A stretch of DNA of 64,000 nucleotides from Ruminococcaceae bacterium R-25. GTDB taxonomy: Bacteria; Bacillota; Clostridia; Saccharofermentanales; Saccharofermentanaceae. Positions 17,227 to 25,590 of the stretch are shown here, one piece after another (positions within the stretch are counted from its first letter, which is position 1; each line of letters starts with the position of its first letter). The notes under the pieces are model-generated. The model had not been told where the DNA came from and ran no database searches. It saw only the letters and a program-made list of their open reading frames with translations. Where the stretch lies: contig QGFZ01000001.1 in the NCBI GenBank assembly GCA_003149065.1, positions 806,001-870,000 on the forward strand, read 5' to 3'. The position numbers and the translations under genes are program-made.

Positions 17227-18483
17227 TTAACTATTACACCATTTATTAAAACTAAAAGTACGGAAAAGGTCTTCAAAAGTTTCCGCTCTTTTAATCATTT
17301 CAACAGAATCACCACAAATATCGAGAACCGGAAAATTTGGAAGTATAAAAGGCGGTTTCATAACTAGCGAATAGGATCCACAATTTTCAATAACAATGAA
17401 ATCTCCTACGGCTAATTTTCCACAAAAGTTTTTCTGAAGAACATCACCTTCAATACATGTATAGCCTACAATGTCCAAGTCCTTATAGTCTTTCTGAATC
17501 TCACCACCAGCAATAATATCCATAGGGGGATTAATTCCAGACATGCTGATATTCTTTTGAGAACCATATACAGTAGCTATAGTTTTTCCCCGAACTTCTT
17601 TAATTGTTTCAATTCTTCCAACAAATCTCATACAATCACCAGCAAGTGCAGAACCTGGTTCAATAAACAGGTAAGGAGCATCACTAGCATCTTTAAAATG
17701 TTCAGCAAATACTTTCGCTGCACGAGTAGCATAATCATCATAAGATATCTGAACAATACCTAATTGATTTCTTAAGCTATCTGGCATCTTGCCATAGATA
17801 CCACCGCCGATATCTAATCGCTCAGGTTTTAATCCGTACTTCTCAACAACGCTGTCATAAATCTTTATCATTCCTTCTGCTCTTTTAGTCCAGAACTCAG
17901 GAGAACGCTTAGCAAAATGAGCCTGCAAATTAACAAGTCTGATATTAGGAGATTCCTTTATAAAAGTAAGAACAGTATCAAAATCATCAGAATTAACATC
18001 AAAACCAAAACGTGAAACAACTCCGTCGCCAACATCATAATTACAACGAACTCCAACAGTTAAGATAGTATTAGGATTACTTTCTGCAATGGCACGAATA
18101 TTATCAATTTCATATACAGAATCAATATTTACTGTTCCTCCAGCCAACAATAAGTCTTTAACCTTATCGTCATTTTTAACTGGTCCATTCCATATAATAT
18201 GAGAAGGGTTTACTCCAGCTTTAAGTGCAATCTCCATCTCCATTTCGGAAACAACTTCTGCATAACCATCTAGTTGATCAACAATTTGAACTAACTTGGG
18301 AGTGTAATTAGTCTTATATGAATAAGCAATATTGAATTTGGAATAGTATTTTTTGAAAGCTTGGGATAATTCTTTATAATTGTTTTTAAAACTATCTGAT
18401 TCTAAAAGATAAAAAGCATTACCATAACGCTCTGATAGATTATTCAATATTTCAGTAGTTAATTGTTTTTTCATAGAAAACAT
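17227..18483 (-). CDS. Fold-III PLP-dependent amino acid decarboxylase (DAP/ornithine decarboxylase-like)
   Basis: The 418 residues form an alanine-racemase-like barrel plus beta domain. PLP lysine K57 is in AYSYKTNY; the glycine-rich phosphate loop is DIGGGIYG (224-231); EPGSALAG (275-282) and CIEGDVL with C343 and D347 supply the active-site Cys/Asp of group IV decarboxylases; HFAKRS near 189 is the stacking histidine. This group includes diaminopimelate, ornithine and carboxynorspermidine decarboxylases. The Lys motif YSYKTN and the substrate loop differ enough that I do not call lysA. Two close ATGs (18483, 18474) are possible; neither has a strong site. Next to a class IV aminotransferase and an aldolase it may decarboxylate an unusual amino acid. 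Confidence 0.85.
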   Translation of the reverse strand: MFSMKKQLTTEILNNLSERYGNAFYLLESDSFKNNYKELSQAFKKYYSKFNIAYSYKTNYTPKLVQIVDQLDGYAEVVSEMEMEIALKAGVNPSHIIWNGPVKNDDKVKDLLLAGGTVNIDSVYEIDNIRAIAESNPNTILTVGVRCNYDVGDGVVSRFGFDVNSDDFDTVLTFIKESPNIRLVNLQAHFAKRSPEFWTKRAEGMIKIYDSVVEKYGLKPERLDIGGGIYGKMPDSLRNQLGIVQISYDDYATRAAKVFAEHFKDASDAPYLFIEPGSALAGDCMRFVGRIETIKEVRGKTIATVYGSQKNISMSGINPPMDIIAGGEIQKDYKDLDIVGYTCIEGDVLQKNFCGKLAVGDFIVIENCGSYSLVMKPPFILPNFPVLDICGDSVEMIKRAETFEDLFRTFSFNKWCNS

Positions 18484-18490
18484 CTCATTT

Positions 18491-19342
18491 TTAAGTTTTA
18501 TTCTTTATTCGCTCAACTATAGTTTCAACGTCTTTAATCACTTCGATACGATTCTTATTGAAATTCTCAACTGAAACATTGCTTAAGGAGCTTTCAAAAA
18601 CTCTTAATGTTTTCATATTAACTTCAAATATTCTATCGATTTCATCTAAAGCATTTACTTTTTCAGCATCGCAAAATGATCGGGATAAAATTGCTCGAGT
18701 GGAACCTATTCTATAATGCTCCATAATTACCTTTTCGGCTGGAAGAAGACCTTCGCCAAGTTTAGCTATTCCGCCAAAACCATAAGGAATGCCAACGGCA
18801 TGAAATTTATTGCATAATTTATCAACAGTACCGTTAGCCAGTAACTCAAACATAAAAGTCATCCCGTATGAAAGATGAAGATCATTTAAGCCAATGTGAA
18901 TCTCATCAAAACCACCATTATCTAATACTAGATCAATGCAGTTAACAGCTTCTTTGGTTTCTAAAAGCAAAGTCGTTCTACATCTTCCATTAACGGCCTT
19001 AACAAACTCATTAACTTCATCTGGAGATTTCCAAAAAGGAAGCATTATTATATCAGCACCAGCATTTACTACATCGTCAATTTCTTTAATTGAACCTTCA
19101 TACCAAGAATTTATTCTTACCAACATTTCTGCCTTGGTAAGCAACGGTTTAATTTTAGATATATCTGAAATTGAATGCTTCGATTTAACTGTATCTAAAT
19201 TCTTCTGTCTTAATTCTTTGCCAAGAACTTCAAGATCTACCCAAATTCGATCAACACCATGCTTTTCAGCAATAAGAGCAACTTCGGGTTTGTTTGTAAT
19301 GTAAAACAGCTTAAGGTGATTTTCAGTCATATAAAACTTCAA
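18491..19342 (-). CDS. HpcH/HpaI aldolase-family protein
   Basis: A 283-residue barrel. LFYITNKPEVALIAEKHGVDRIWVDLEV matches the start of HpcH/HpaI enzymes (the D in VDLEV is metal-adjacent); ADIIMLPFWKSPDEV, TTLLLETKEAV (catalytic glutamate) and FDEIHIGLNDLHLSYG (usual hIGxnDLsxxxG) complete it. Such aldolases join pyruvate or oxaloacetate-like donors to an aldehyde, or catalyse the reverse. The start codon overlaps the end of the capD-like gene by 4 bp, so the two are translationally coupled. It is the second C-C bond enzyme of the locus, about 15 kb from the first. Its substrate is unknown; it is also the first clearly AT-rich gene after the composition change. Confidence 0.85.
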   Translation of the reverse strand: MKFYMTENHLKLFYITNKPEVALIAEKHGVDRIWVDLEVLGKELRQKNLDTVKSKHSISDISKIKPLLTKAEMLVRINSWYEGSIKEIDDVVNAGADIIMLPFWKSPDEVNEFVKAVNGRCRTTLLLETKEAVNCIDLVLDNGGFDEIHIGLNDLHLSYGMTFMFELLANGTVDKLCNKFHAVGIPYGFGGIAKLGEGLLPAEKVIMEHYRIGSTRAILSRSFCDAEKVNALDEIDRIFEVNMKTLRVFESSLSNVSVENFNKNRIEVIKDVETIVERIKNKT

Positions 19343-21261
19343 TACGAAGCAGGTTTATACGTCGGAACGATATCCATAACGTATTCCCTGATATTCTCAT
19401 CGTCTTCCTGGCTGTCATCATCGAGTTTAGCCAGTTTCTTCTTGAACTCTTCGTCGTCCATCTCAATAGGCTTGCCAATGAAGATCAACTTGTTCTTTGT
19501 TGTCTTCATACCTTCTTCAGCCATAAGCTTTTCTTCATAGAGCTTCTCACCTGGTCTTAAGCCTGTGTATTCGATCTTGATATCTACATCAGGTCTTAAT
19601 CCGGAAAGCTTAATGAGGTTTCTGGCCATGTCATCGATCTTAACAGGATCACCCATATCAAGAACGAATATCTCGCCGCCCCATGCATAGTAAGAAGCCT
19701 GAAGGACAAGAGATACAGCTTCAGGGATGGTCATAAAGAATCTTGTAATGTTCTTATCAGTAACAGTAACAGGACCACCTTCAGCAATCTGCTTCTTGAA
19801 CAAGGGGATTACGGAACCGTTTGAACCTAATACATTACCGAATCTTACGGCTACAAAAGTTGTATCAGGATGTTGTCTTTCCATCATCTGGATAACCATC
19901 TCACAGATACGCTTTGTAGCTCCCATGATATTTGTAGGGTTAACAGCTTTATCCGTTGAGATTAAGACAAATTTCTTAACGCCGGCATCTGCAGCAGCCT
20001 TAGCTGTCTTATATGTACCCATAACATTGTTCTTGATAGCTTCGTTCGGGCTGTCTTCCATCAACGGCACATGCTTATGTGCAGCAGCATGGAATACAAT
20101 ATCAGGCTTATAGTGCTGCATTACCGTTTCGATCCTGTGAGTATTTCTTACTGAACCGATAAGAGTTACGAGATCAAGTTCATCCTTGTACTTACGCTTT
20201 AATTCCTGCTGGATATCATATGCGTTATTCTCATAGATATCGAAGATAATGAGTTGCTTAGGATTATGTGATGCTATCTGACGGCAAAGTTCTGAACCGA
20301 TAGAACCGCCTCCACCTGTAACAAGAATTGTCTCGCCGGAGATCATGTTAAACACTTCTTCGTTATCAACCTTTATGGGATCTCTTCCGAGGAGATCAAC
20401 AAGATCAACTTCCTTTACCTGAGATATTGAGACTTCACCATTTGCTAACTGATCAATACCAGGGATCGTTCTGAGCTTACATCCTGTTTCTTTAGCTATA
20501 TCAAGATATTCTTTTCTTGTTGTACCTGAAGCTGAAGGAATAGCATAGATGATTGTATCAACATCATATTCAGCGGCCATTTGGATTATGTCATCCTTAC
20601 CACCTACGATCGGAACGCCATACAAAGATCTTCCGATCTTTGCAGGGTTATCGTCGATTATACATACAGGTTTCTGATTGGCACTGGCATAATTCTGGAG
20701 TTCCTTTATAAGTACGCTGCCTGTATTACCGCCGCCGATTATCATTATGTTCTGAATATTGCTGCTATCAACCTTCTTGCTGCTTGCTTCATGTCTGTTT
20801 GCAATTCTTCTAAGGATCCTATAAGCAAATCTGATGAAGCCGTGTAAAGCCATAGCCATTAGCGTACCAAGAATATAGAACGTAACCGGCATTCTCATAT
20901 GAAGAATCCAGGATGAGAAAACAAACATAGGCGTCAGGAACAGATAAGACTGTATGACTCTTATAGCTTCTTCCAAGGAGAAATACGTCCAGATACTGTG
21001 GTAGAGTCTCATTCCATAGAAGACAACAACTGTGAACAAAGCCCACAAAGGCACAAGATAACACATCCATTCAAGATACATTGGACTGATATCTTTGAAA
21101 TGCAGATCGTATCTTATATAAAGAGCAGCAAAGAATGCAAAGAATGTTGAAAGAACATCTGCAAACAGAATAACCATAGCCCTGCTAATCCAAGCCTTAA
21201 AGGTTAAGTGGTATCTTTTTTCTTTTTTGGATTCTTCGGTCGGTTTAGAGTCGTTGTCCAT
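19339..21261 (-). CDS. FlaA1/CapD-type nucleotide-sugar 4,6-dehydratase, membrane-bound
   Basis: ATG 21261 (GGAAAG upstream; a GTG at 21285 is less likely) gives 640 residues. Four N-terminal membrane helices (about 25-150) are followed by a CoA-binding-like Rossmann unit (IMIIGGGNTGSVLIKEL) and the dehydratase domain: ILVTGGGGSIGSELCRQI, VFHAAAHKHVPLMED, STDKAVNPTNIMGATKR and AVRFGNVLGSNGSVIP. The MGATK in place of YxxxK is the normal signature of the long PglF/CapD class. It probably converts UDP-GlcNAc to a 4-keto-6-deoxy sugar, a precursor of amino-deoxy sugars that could accept an amide-linked acid. Its base composition is like the conserved flank, not the AT-rich genes to its left. Confidence 0.92.
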   Translation of the reverse strand: MDNDSKPTEESKKEKRYHLTFKAWISRAMVILFADVLSTFFAFFAALYIRYDLHFKDISPMYLEWMCYLVPLWALFTVVVFYGMRLYHSIWTYFSLEEAIRVIQSYLFLTPMFVFSSWILHMRMPVTFYILGTLMAMALHGFIRFAYRILRRIANRHEASSKKVDSSNIQNIMIIGGGNTGSVLIKELQNYASANQKPVCIIDDNPAKIGRSLYGVPIVGGKDDIIQMAAEYDVDTIIYAIPSASGTTRKEYLDIAKETGCKLRTIPGIDQLANGEVSISQVKEVDLVDLLGRDPIKVDNEEVFNMISGETILVTGGGGSIGSELCRQIASHNPKQLIIFDIYENNAYDIQQELKRKYKDELDLVTLIGSVRNTHRIETVMQHYKPDIVFHAAAHKHVPLMEDSPNEAIKNNVMGTYKTAKAAADAGVKKFVLISTDKAVNPTNIMGATKRICEMVIQMMERQHPDTTFVAVRFGNVLGSNGSVIPLFKKQIAEGGPVTVTDKNITRFFMTIPEAVSLVLQASYYAWGGEIFVLDMGDPVKIDDMARNLIKLSGLRPDVDIKIEYTGLRPGEKLYEEKLMAEEGMKTTKNKLIFIGKPIEMDDEEFKKKLAKLDDDSQEDDENIREYVMDIVPTYKPASY

Positions 21262-21519
21262 AAAAACTTCTTTCCGGGAAAGCACAATGAAATTTTAAGT
21301 AAGCTACGCTATACGAAGCTTAATACTTCGCATTATTACATGATATTTGAAGCCTTATAACGCGCGCGTTGGCGACGATCATTTGGCCACAAAAAACAGA
21401 ACTACATAACTGTAGCCAATTAATAATTATACTATATATTAAATAATAAAAAAAGAATATGTATAGATTATTTGACTATTAATTCCTACCGGAAAGCTAT
21501 AGATTTGTTAACTTTGCAG
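21262..21519. other. Intergenic leader between LCP gene and capD-like gene
   Basis: This 258-bp gap contains no gene. Read on the minus strand it has TATAAT-like sequence at about 21425-21430 but no good -35 box at the right distance, so a promoter is only possible. An AT-only block (21420-21460) is followed by CGCGCGCGTTGG (21361-21372). It is the natural place for a second promoter driving the biosynthetic part of the capsule operon. Confidence 0.35.
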
Positions 21520-22548
21520 TTATTCTTCCTTAGCTTCTTCATAGAAGAGTACTAATACCTTGCGCTCTAAGTCATCCTGGTCAACATAATATTCGCGCGT
21601 AGCTCTATCTTCACCGGGGTTTTTCTCTATAGTCTCACCTATTGTCTTTAAAGTGCCAAGGTCCTTATACTCCTTAAGGTTATTGGCGAGATCCGATAAA
21701 GCATTCGCGCTCATGTCACTCGTCATGTACTCAGAAAGTGATAAGACTAAGCCAAGAGCAAAACCTGAATCAGCTTCCATCTTGGCATTTGCCTGTTGTT
21801 TCCAAGCGTTTAAGAATATCTGTTGGCGTTCCATACGGAATTCATTGGAGTCATCATCAAGACTCATACGAGATCTTACAAACTTTTCAGCCTGCTTGCC
21901 CTGTAGCTTTACTTTGGCACCTTCTATAAATGCCGGATCTGCTTCTTCAAGTCCGGCAGGAACAATAACAGATACTCCGCCTACCTGTTCATTTAAAACA
22001 GAAATGGCAGACATATTAAGCGCTATGTAGTGATCGACAGGGACATTAAAAAGTAATCCCTCAACAGCATCAACGGTATTTATGCATCTTCCCGTCTCAT
22101 TCTTGCCATAACTGTGAGCCAAGCAGATCTGAGCTTGGGCAATCGAATCCTTAGAACCATCCGCCAATAATGTCTGAATAGCGGTCATGGTCTCACGGTT
22201 AAGCTGAATTGCCTGATATGTTTTATTTTTATGATCAACAGCAAATACATATAAGACATCAGCCTGAGAGTTACTGATAGCCGAAACTTTATTAACCAGT
22301 TCCTCATTGTTATCGATACCCATAACGAGTATTACTTCCATGTCTTCACGGAACTGATAGTTCTTACCATCAAAATAAAGTTGCGGTGCTTGCTTTGTAG
22401 GTCTGGAATATGTAGTAACTTCGGACTCATTACCTGAAGGTTTGCTGATCATCTTTGTTACAGCAAATACCGCACCAACAAAAGCGCAAACAGTAATAAC
22501 CAATCCTACTATTGTTAATATCGTATCTTTCTTTGAATTCTTAGCCAT
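21520..22548 (-). CDS. LytR-CpsA-Psr (LCP) family cell-wall polymer ligase
   Basis: From ATG 22548 this is 342 residues: a short cytoplasmic tail, one membrane helix (LTIVGLVITVCAFVGAVFAV), then an extracellular LCP domain with VILVMGIDNN, SNSQADVLYVFAVDHKNKT, AIQLNRETM (phosphate-binding arginine) and the RMERQQIF segment. LCP proteins transfer undecaprenyl-linked glycopolymers onto peptidoglycan. Sequence between LCP motifs is divergent: GKNETGRCINTVDAVEGLL stands where family members have a G...(A/S)V...L stretch. No Shine-Dalgarno site is seen; a TATAAT string ends only 6 nt before the ATG, so a nearly leaderless message is possible. It would fix the capsule to the wall. Confidence 0.85.
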   Translation of the reverse strand: MAKNSKKDTILTIVGLVITVCAFVGAVFAVTKMISKPSGNESEVTTYSRPTKQAPQLYFDGKNYQFREDMEVILVMGIDNNEELVNKVSAISNSQADVLYVFAVDHKNKTYQAIQLNRETMTAIQTLLADGSKDSIAQAQICLAHSYGKNETGRCINTVDAVEGLLFNVPVDHYIALNMSAISVLNEQVGGVSVIVPAGLEEADPAFIEGAKVKLQGKQAEKFVRSRMSLDDDSNEFRMERQQIFLNAWKQQANAKMEADSGFALGLVLSLSEYMTSDMSANALSDLANNLKEYKDLGTLKTIGETIEKNPGEDRATREYYVDQDDLERKVLVLFYEEAKEE

Positions 22549-22561
22549 AAACGTATTATAC

Positions 22562-22590
22562 AATAATAAGGCGGCTTCAATGAAGCCGCC
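22562..22590 (-). terminator. Intrinsic terminator after the sortase-substrate gene
   Basis: GGCGGCTTC-AAT-GAAGCCGCC (22570-22590) is a perfect 9-bp GC-rich hairpin. On the minus strand it is followed by TTATTATT. It lies 28 bp after the stop of the surface-protein gene, so it should end or reduce transcription before the LCP gene. Confidence 0.85.
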
Positions 22591-22618
22591 TATAAAACAT
22601 CAATTAATAATTGTTTGA

Positions 22619-23209
22619 TTACTTAGTAGCCTTCTTAGCACGGATTGCAAAGATTGCGCCGCAAGAAATAAGAGCAACAGAGATCATAGCAATATATGCA
22701 GGAGCAAAATCACCAGTTTGAGGAGATGTCGTAGGTGAACCTACATAAATTGCGAAAGGTGAGAAGTCAGTAATTCCGCTAATATAAACTTCACTTAAAG
22801 GTCCTGTACAAATATTAAAAGCAAAACCATTTTTACCGTTGTGAATTACAATAGCATACTCATTTTCTGCTAAAGAAACCGGGAAATAAACCGTATGAGG
22901 ATTACGTCCCTCTAAATCATAAGTAGTAGCAGCTGGATCTTGTTTTACATCATAGCCGGCCTTAAATTTCAAATTCTCAACCTTAAGACCCTTAGCTTCA
23001 ACAGCAGCCTTAAGACCAGGAACAGTACTAAGATCCCAATTAGGATTTGATATCTCATTACCAATGAAGTATTCACATACATCAGTACCATCCTTGTCAA
23101 CGACATGCCAAACACCCGTACAAGGGCTTGCTGCCATTACAGAAATTCCTAACATAGCTACGATAACGGCAATGATAGGCATTACTACAAGTTTCTTCAT
23201 TTTATTCAT
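22619..23209 (-). CDS. Sortase-anchored surface protein (SPQTG motif)
   Basis: The 196-residue protein has a signal peptide (LVVMPIIAVIVAMLGISVMA, cleavage near AMAAS-like VMAAS at 25-29), a compact outer domain of about 130 residues with four cysteines (CTGVWH, VCEYF, NICTG region), and a complete C-terminal sorting signal: S162-P-Q-T-G-D167, a hydrophobic stretch of about 20 residues, then RAKKATK. The motif matches the (S/P)PxTG specificity known for Clostridioides SrtB rather than LPxTG. The class B sortase lies 78 bp upstream, so this is its likely substrate. GAGGAGG precedes the ATG. I do not recognise the outer domain. A DFSPF(A/T)(I/V)Y-like strand precedes the sorting signal, as in many clostridial wall proteins. 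Confidence 0.85.
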   Translation of the reverse strand: MNKMKKLVVMPIIAVIVAMLGISVMAASPCTGVWHVVDKDGTDVCEYFIGNEISNPNWDLSTVPGLKAAVEAKGLKVENLKFKAGYDVKQDPAATTYDLEGRNPHTVYFPVSLAENEYAIVIHNGKNGFAFNICTGPLSEVYISGITDFSPFAIYVGSPTTSPQTGDFAPAYIAMISVALISCGAIFAIRAKKATK

Positions 23210-23253
23210 TGGTTAATCCTCCTCGATTCATGCATACTTTAACCAAATAATCA

Positions 23254-23269
23254 ATCAATAATTATTGAT
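23254..23269. promoter_or_regulatory. Perfect AT-rich palindrome upstream of the surface-protein gene
   Basis: ATCAATAATTATTGAT is a perfect 16-bp inverted repeat 45 bp before the surface-protein start and 18 bp after the sortase stop. Its symmetry suits a dimeric regulator, but it is AT-rich and may be chance. Confidence 0.3.
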
Positions 23270-23286
23270 AATACCACAAAAATATT

Positions 23287-24096
23287 TTATGTCAATTCTT
23301 TTGCAATTACCAAATATCTCTTTGTTCTGTCGGTTCTAAGACAAGCCGAGAGTATCAAGACCTTGTCGCCGTATTGGGGCTTCTCGTTTGTTACGAGCTG
23401 CACTCCCTTACCGCTCTGTTTGTATACCCAATTAAAGAACTTATCGTATTCGGACTTATTACCGAAATTATTATAAGCTAAAACATGCTTATTATCATGA
23501 CAAACTGTTGCGATTATGTGATAAATTTTTGTCGAATTTGGCAAATAGATTACGACATACTGCGGATCGGCATTAATATCAATTTCATTAACTGTTGTTT
23601 CAAGGTTGCCAAACATTGCACCATCGCTCTGCCTGTGTCCGTAGATTATTGTACAGGGATCGTTAAACGGATCTTTATTATATGTATACTCTACAAATAA
23701 TGAACCGTTCTTTGCATAATTGCCTGTTGCATCATGAGAAAGGTAGAATGAGTCGTTGCCCTTCTTCATCAAGATCGGCTGGCTTACATAAGGTGAAGTC
23801 ATATAAAACCACCCAATGATATCGGAATTTGTCTTCTTCAATTCATCGAAGTTAACGGGATTCTTTATCTGTCCTTCTTTGGTTTCCTTATCGGGATCGA
23901 TAGTTTCAGTGATTATCTGTGACGGTTCGATCTCAGAAGGCAGTGAAGGATATGTGAACTCCTCGTAAGACTGCTGGGGAGCCTGCTTGGGAGGATTAAA
24001 ATAGCCGTTTGCCCAGAAGAAGTAAAACAACAATACTCCTCCTGATATGAACAATACAGCGCTCATGATCGTATAAATGAGTCTTTTTTTGTTCAT
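23287..24096 (-). CDS. srtB: Class B sortase
   Basis: The 269 residues have an N-terminal membrane anchor (9-28), a proline-rich linker and a sortase domain. The domain opens VNFDELKKTNSDIIGWFYM (81-99), the class B hallmark, followed by YLSHDATGNYAKNGSLFVEY, then catalytic H154 in IYGHRQSDGAMFGNL, C252 in LSACLRTDR and probable R260 in RYLVIAKEL. It cleaves a sorting motif after Thr and joins the protein to the wall cross-bridge. The adjacent gene encodes an SPQTGD protein. It stands between cpsB and that substrate, 20 bp from cpsB, so it is expressed with the capsule kinase genes. A sortase built into a cps operon is unusual. Confidence 0.93.
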   Translation of the reverse strand: MNKKRLIYTIMSAVLFISGGVLLFYFFWANGYFNPPKQAPQQSYEEFTYPSLPSEIEPSQIITETIDPDKETKEGQIKNPVNFDELKKTNSDIIGWFYMTSPYVSQPILMKKGNDSFYLSHDATGNYAKNGSLFVEYTYNKDPFNDPCTIIYGHRQSDGAMFGNLETTVNEIDINADPQYVVIYLPNSTKIYHIIATVCHDNKHVLAYNNFGNKSEYDKFFNWVYKQSGKGVQLVTNEKPQYGDKVLILSACLRTDRTKRYLVIAKELT

Positions 24097-24116
24097 CTTA
24101 AAGTCTCTCCTATCCT

Positions 24117-24818
24117 TTAAGTGGCGGCATCAAAGATCATCCGGCTCATATGCCATATGTGATCTATTGCTCCCTTTTTATCTTTCTTTTCCATTATCTC
24201 GACAGCTTCTCTTAAATTCGGCATTCTTGAACTTAAGTTATGACTGTCAGTTCCGAGTAGATCTATTCTTCCCAACTTCATGAAGCTTAAAGCATTCTTC
24301 TGCGTCTTCTCGATAAAGTATTCGGCATTGCACTGAATAATAAGGTTCTGATTATCGATCAGTCTTCTTACAAGTCTTTTGTCCTGGCTCATGTATCTTT
24401 CAATGTGAGCGATTATTACATTAAGACCCAAGACAGTAGATATCTCTTCTACCTCATCGATGTACTGTGGCTGCCAGTCCCTGAATGGCATCTCTATTAA
24501 AATAAAATTACTATTTCCTATACAGAGACTTTCCAAGTCATCGATCCTGCTCATGCCTCTGAAGTAATGGACTTCGGAACCTAAGATATACTTTGGTGCC
24601 TGAGGCAGCTGGCTTAATTCAGCTTCGAGTTTCTCTAATGCTCTGGCGCGTCTGTCAAGGAATCTGGCAGGAGACATCATGTCGGCATAAAAGTGCGGTG
24701 TGAATATAACCCCTTTTACTCCCTGCCTTACTTCCATATCCAGCATGTTAAGTGACATTTCGACATTCTTGCTGCCGTCATCTATGCCGGGAAGAATGTG
24801 ACAGTGACAATCAAACAT
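24117..24818 (-). CDS. cpsB: CpsB/CapC-type PHP-domain protein-tyrosine phosphatase
   Basis: The 233 residues form a PHP metal-dependent phosphatase: DCHCHILPGIDDG (3-15), GVIFTPHFY (37-45), GSEVHYF, NVIIAHIERY and LLGTDSHNLSSR supply the histidine and aspartate metal ligands. It removes phosphate from the CpsD tyrosine tail and so cycles chain-length control. It starts in the last base of the kinase stop (1-bp overlap), the usual arrangement. Length and motifs match the family fully. Confidence 0.93.
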   Translation of the reverse strand: MFDCHCHILPGIDDGSKNVEMSLNMLDMEVRQGVKGVIFTPHFYADMMSPARFLDRRARALEKLEAELSQLPQAPKYILGSEVHYFRGMSRIDDLESLCIGNSNFILIEMPFRDWQPQYIDEVEEISTVLGLNVIIAHIERYMSQDKRLVRRLIDNQNLIIQCNAEYFIEKTQKNALSFMKLGRIDLLGTDSHNLSSRMPNLREAVEIMEKKDKKGAIDHIWHMSRMIFDAAT

Positions 24819-25588
24819 CAGGACTGTTCACTTCTGTTCTTGCGCGGAGCAGAATATCCGTAGCCATAACCGTACTTATACTTGCTGCCATAGCCGTATC
24901 TGTACTTCTTGCTCTTAGCCTGAGCTCCGTTATATACGAATCCCAATACCTTAGCGTCAACGAGTTCACACTGTCTCAATGTATACTCCAGGTCAGATGC
25001 GATTGTATAGTCGTTTCTTACAACGATAACAAGACCGTCAGTAACTCTGGATACTACGAGAGCATCGGATACCTTGCCGACCGGCGGGAGGTCCAAAAGG
25101 ATAACGTCGTAGCTGTCAGCTAAGTTATCAATAAGTGAGCTGAATGCCTTGGAGCCCAAAAGCTCTGAAGGATTCGGCGGGATATCACCGGCCTGAACAA
25201 AGTCAAAACCCTTGATAAGTACATCTCTGTGAAGTGTAGCCTTATCGCTGTTGATACCGGCAAGCAAGTTAGAAACACCTGTTGTCTTAGGAAGATTAAG
25301 CTTCTTTCTTAATGTAGGAAGTCTCAAGTCACACTCAACAAGGATTACCTTACGTCCGGACTCTGCGATAGAGTATGCGAGGTTGATTACCGTAAGTGAC
25401 TTACCTTCACCGTGTACGGAAGATGTAATACCGATAACTCTGGCATTTCTGTCGCTTCGCTTTGTAGCGAACATCAGGTTTGTTCTTAAGAGGTTATAAG
25501 CCTCACGGCCTTCGAAGTTGAGCTTTGAGCCCAGGATGCTCATGCTGTTTTCAAAACTTCTGGGTGCAGTCTTCTTTTTCTTAGCCAT
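24818..25588 (-). CDS. cpsD: CpsD/CapB-type bacterial tyrosine kinase
   Basis: From ATG 25588 (GAGGTG upstream; a GTG 6 bp earlier is less likely) this is 256 residues. Motifs: Walker A SSVHGEGKS (56-64), Walker A' VILVECDLRLP and Walker B VILLDLPPVG. The C-terminus is a tyrosine-rich tail (KKYRYGYGSKYKYGYGYGY, about nine Tyr), the autophosphorylation cluster of BY-kinases. It needs the separate CpsC membrane adaptor encoded just upstream, whose stop is 2 bp from this start. The kinase controls polysaccharide chain length and export. Confidence 0.95.
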   Translation of the reverse strand: MAKKKKTAPRSFENSMSILGSKLNFEGREAYNLLRTNLMFATKRSDRNARVIGITSSVHGEGKSLTVINLAYSIAESGRKVILVECDLRLPTLRKKLNLPKTTGVSNLLAGINSDKATLHRDVLIKGFDFVQAGDIPPNPSELLGSKAFSSLIDNLADSYDVILLDLPPVGKVSDALVVSRVTDGLVIVVRNDYTIASDLEYTLRQCELVDAKVLGFVYNGAQAKSKKYRYGYGSKYKYGYGYGYSAPRKNRSEQS

Positions 25589-25590
25589 GA

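Noticed and set aside
17227-18483. lysA (diaminopimelate decarboxylase) by default
   Set aside because: Fold and active-site residues agree, but the PLP-lysine region and context beside capsule genes do not support lysine synthesis.
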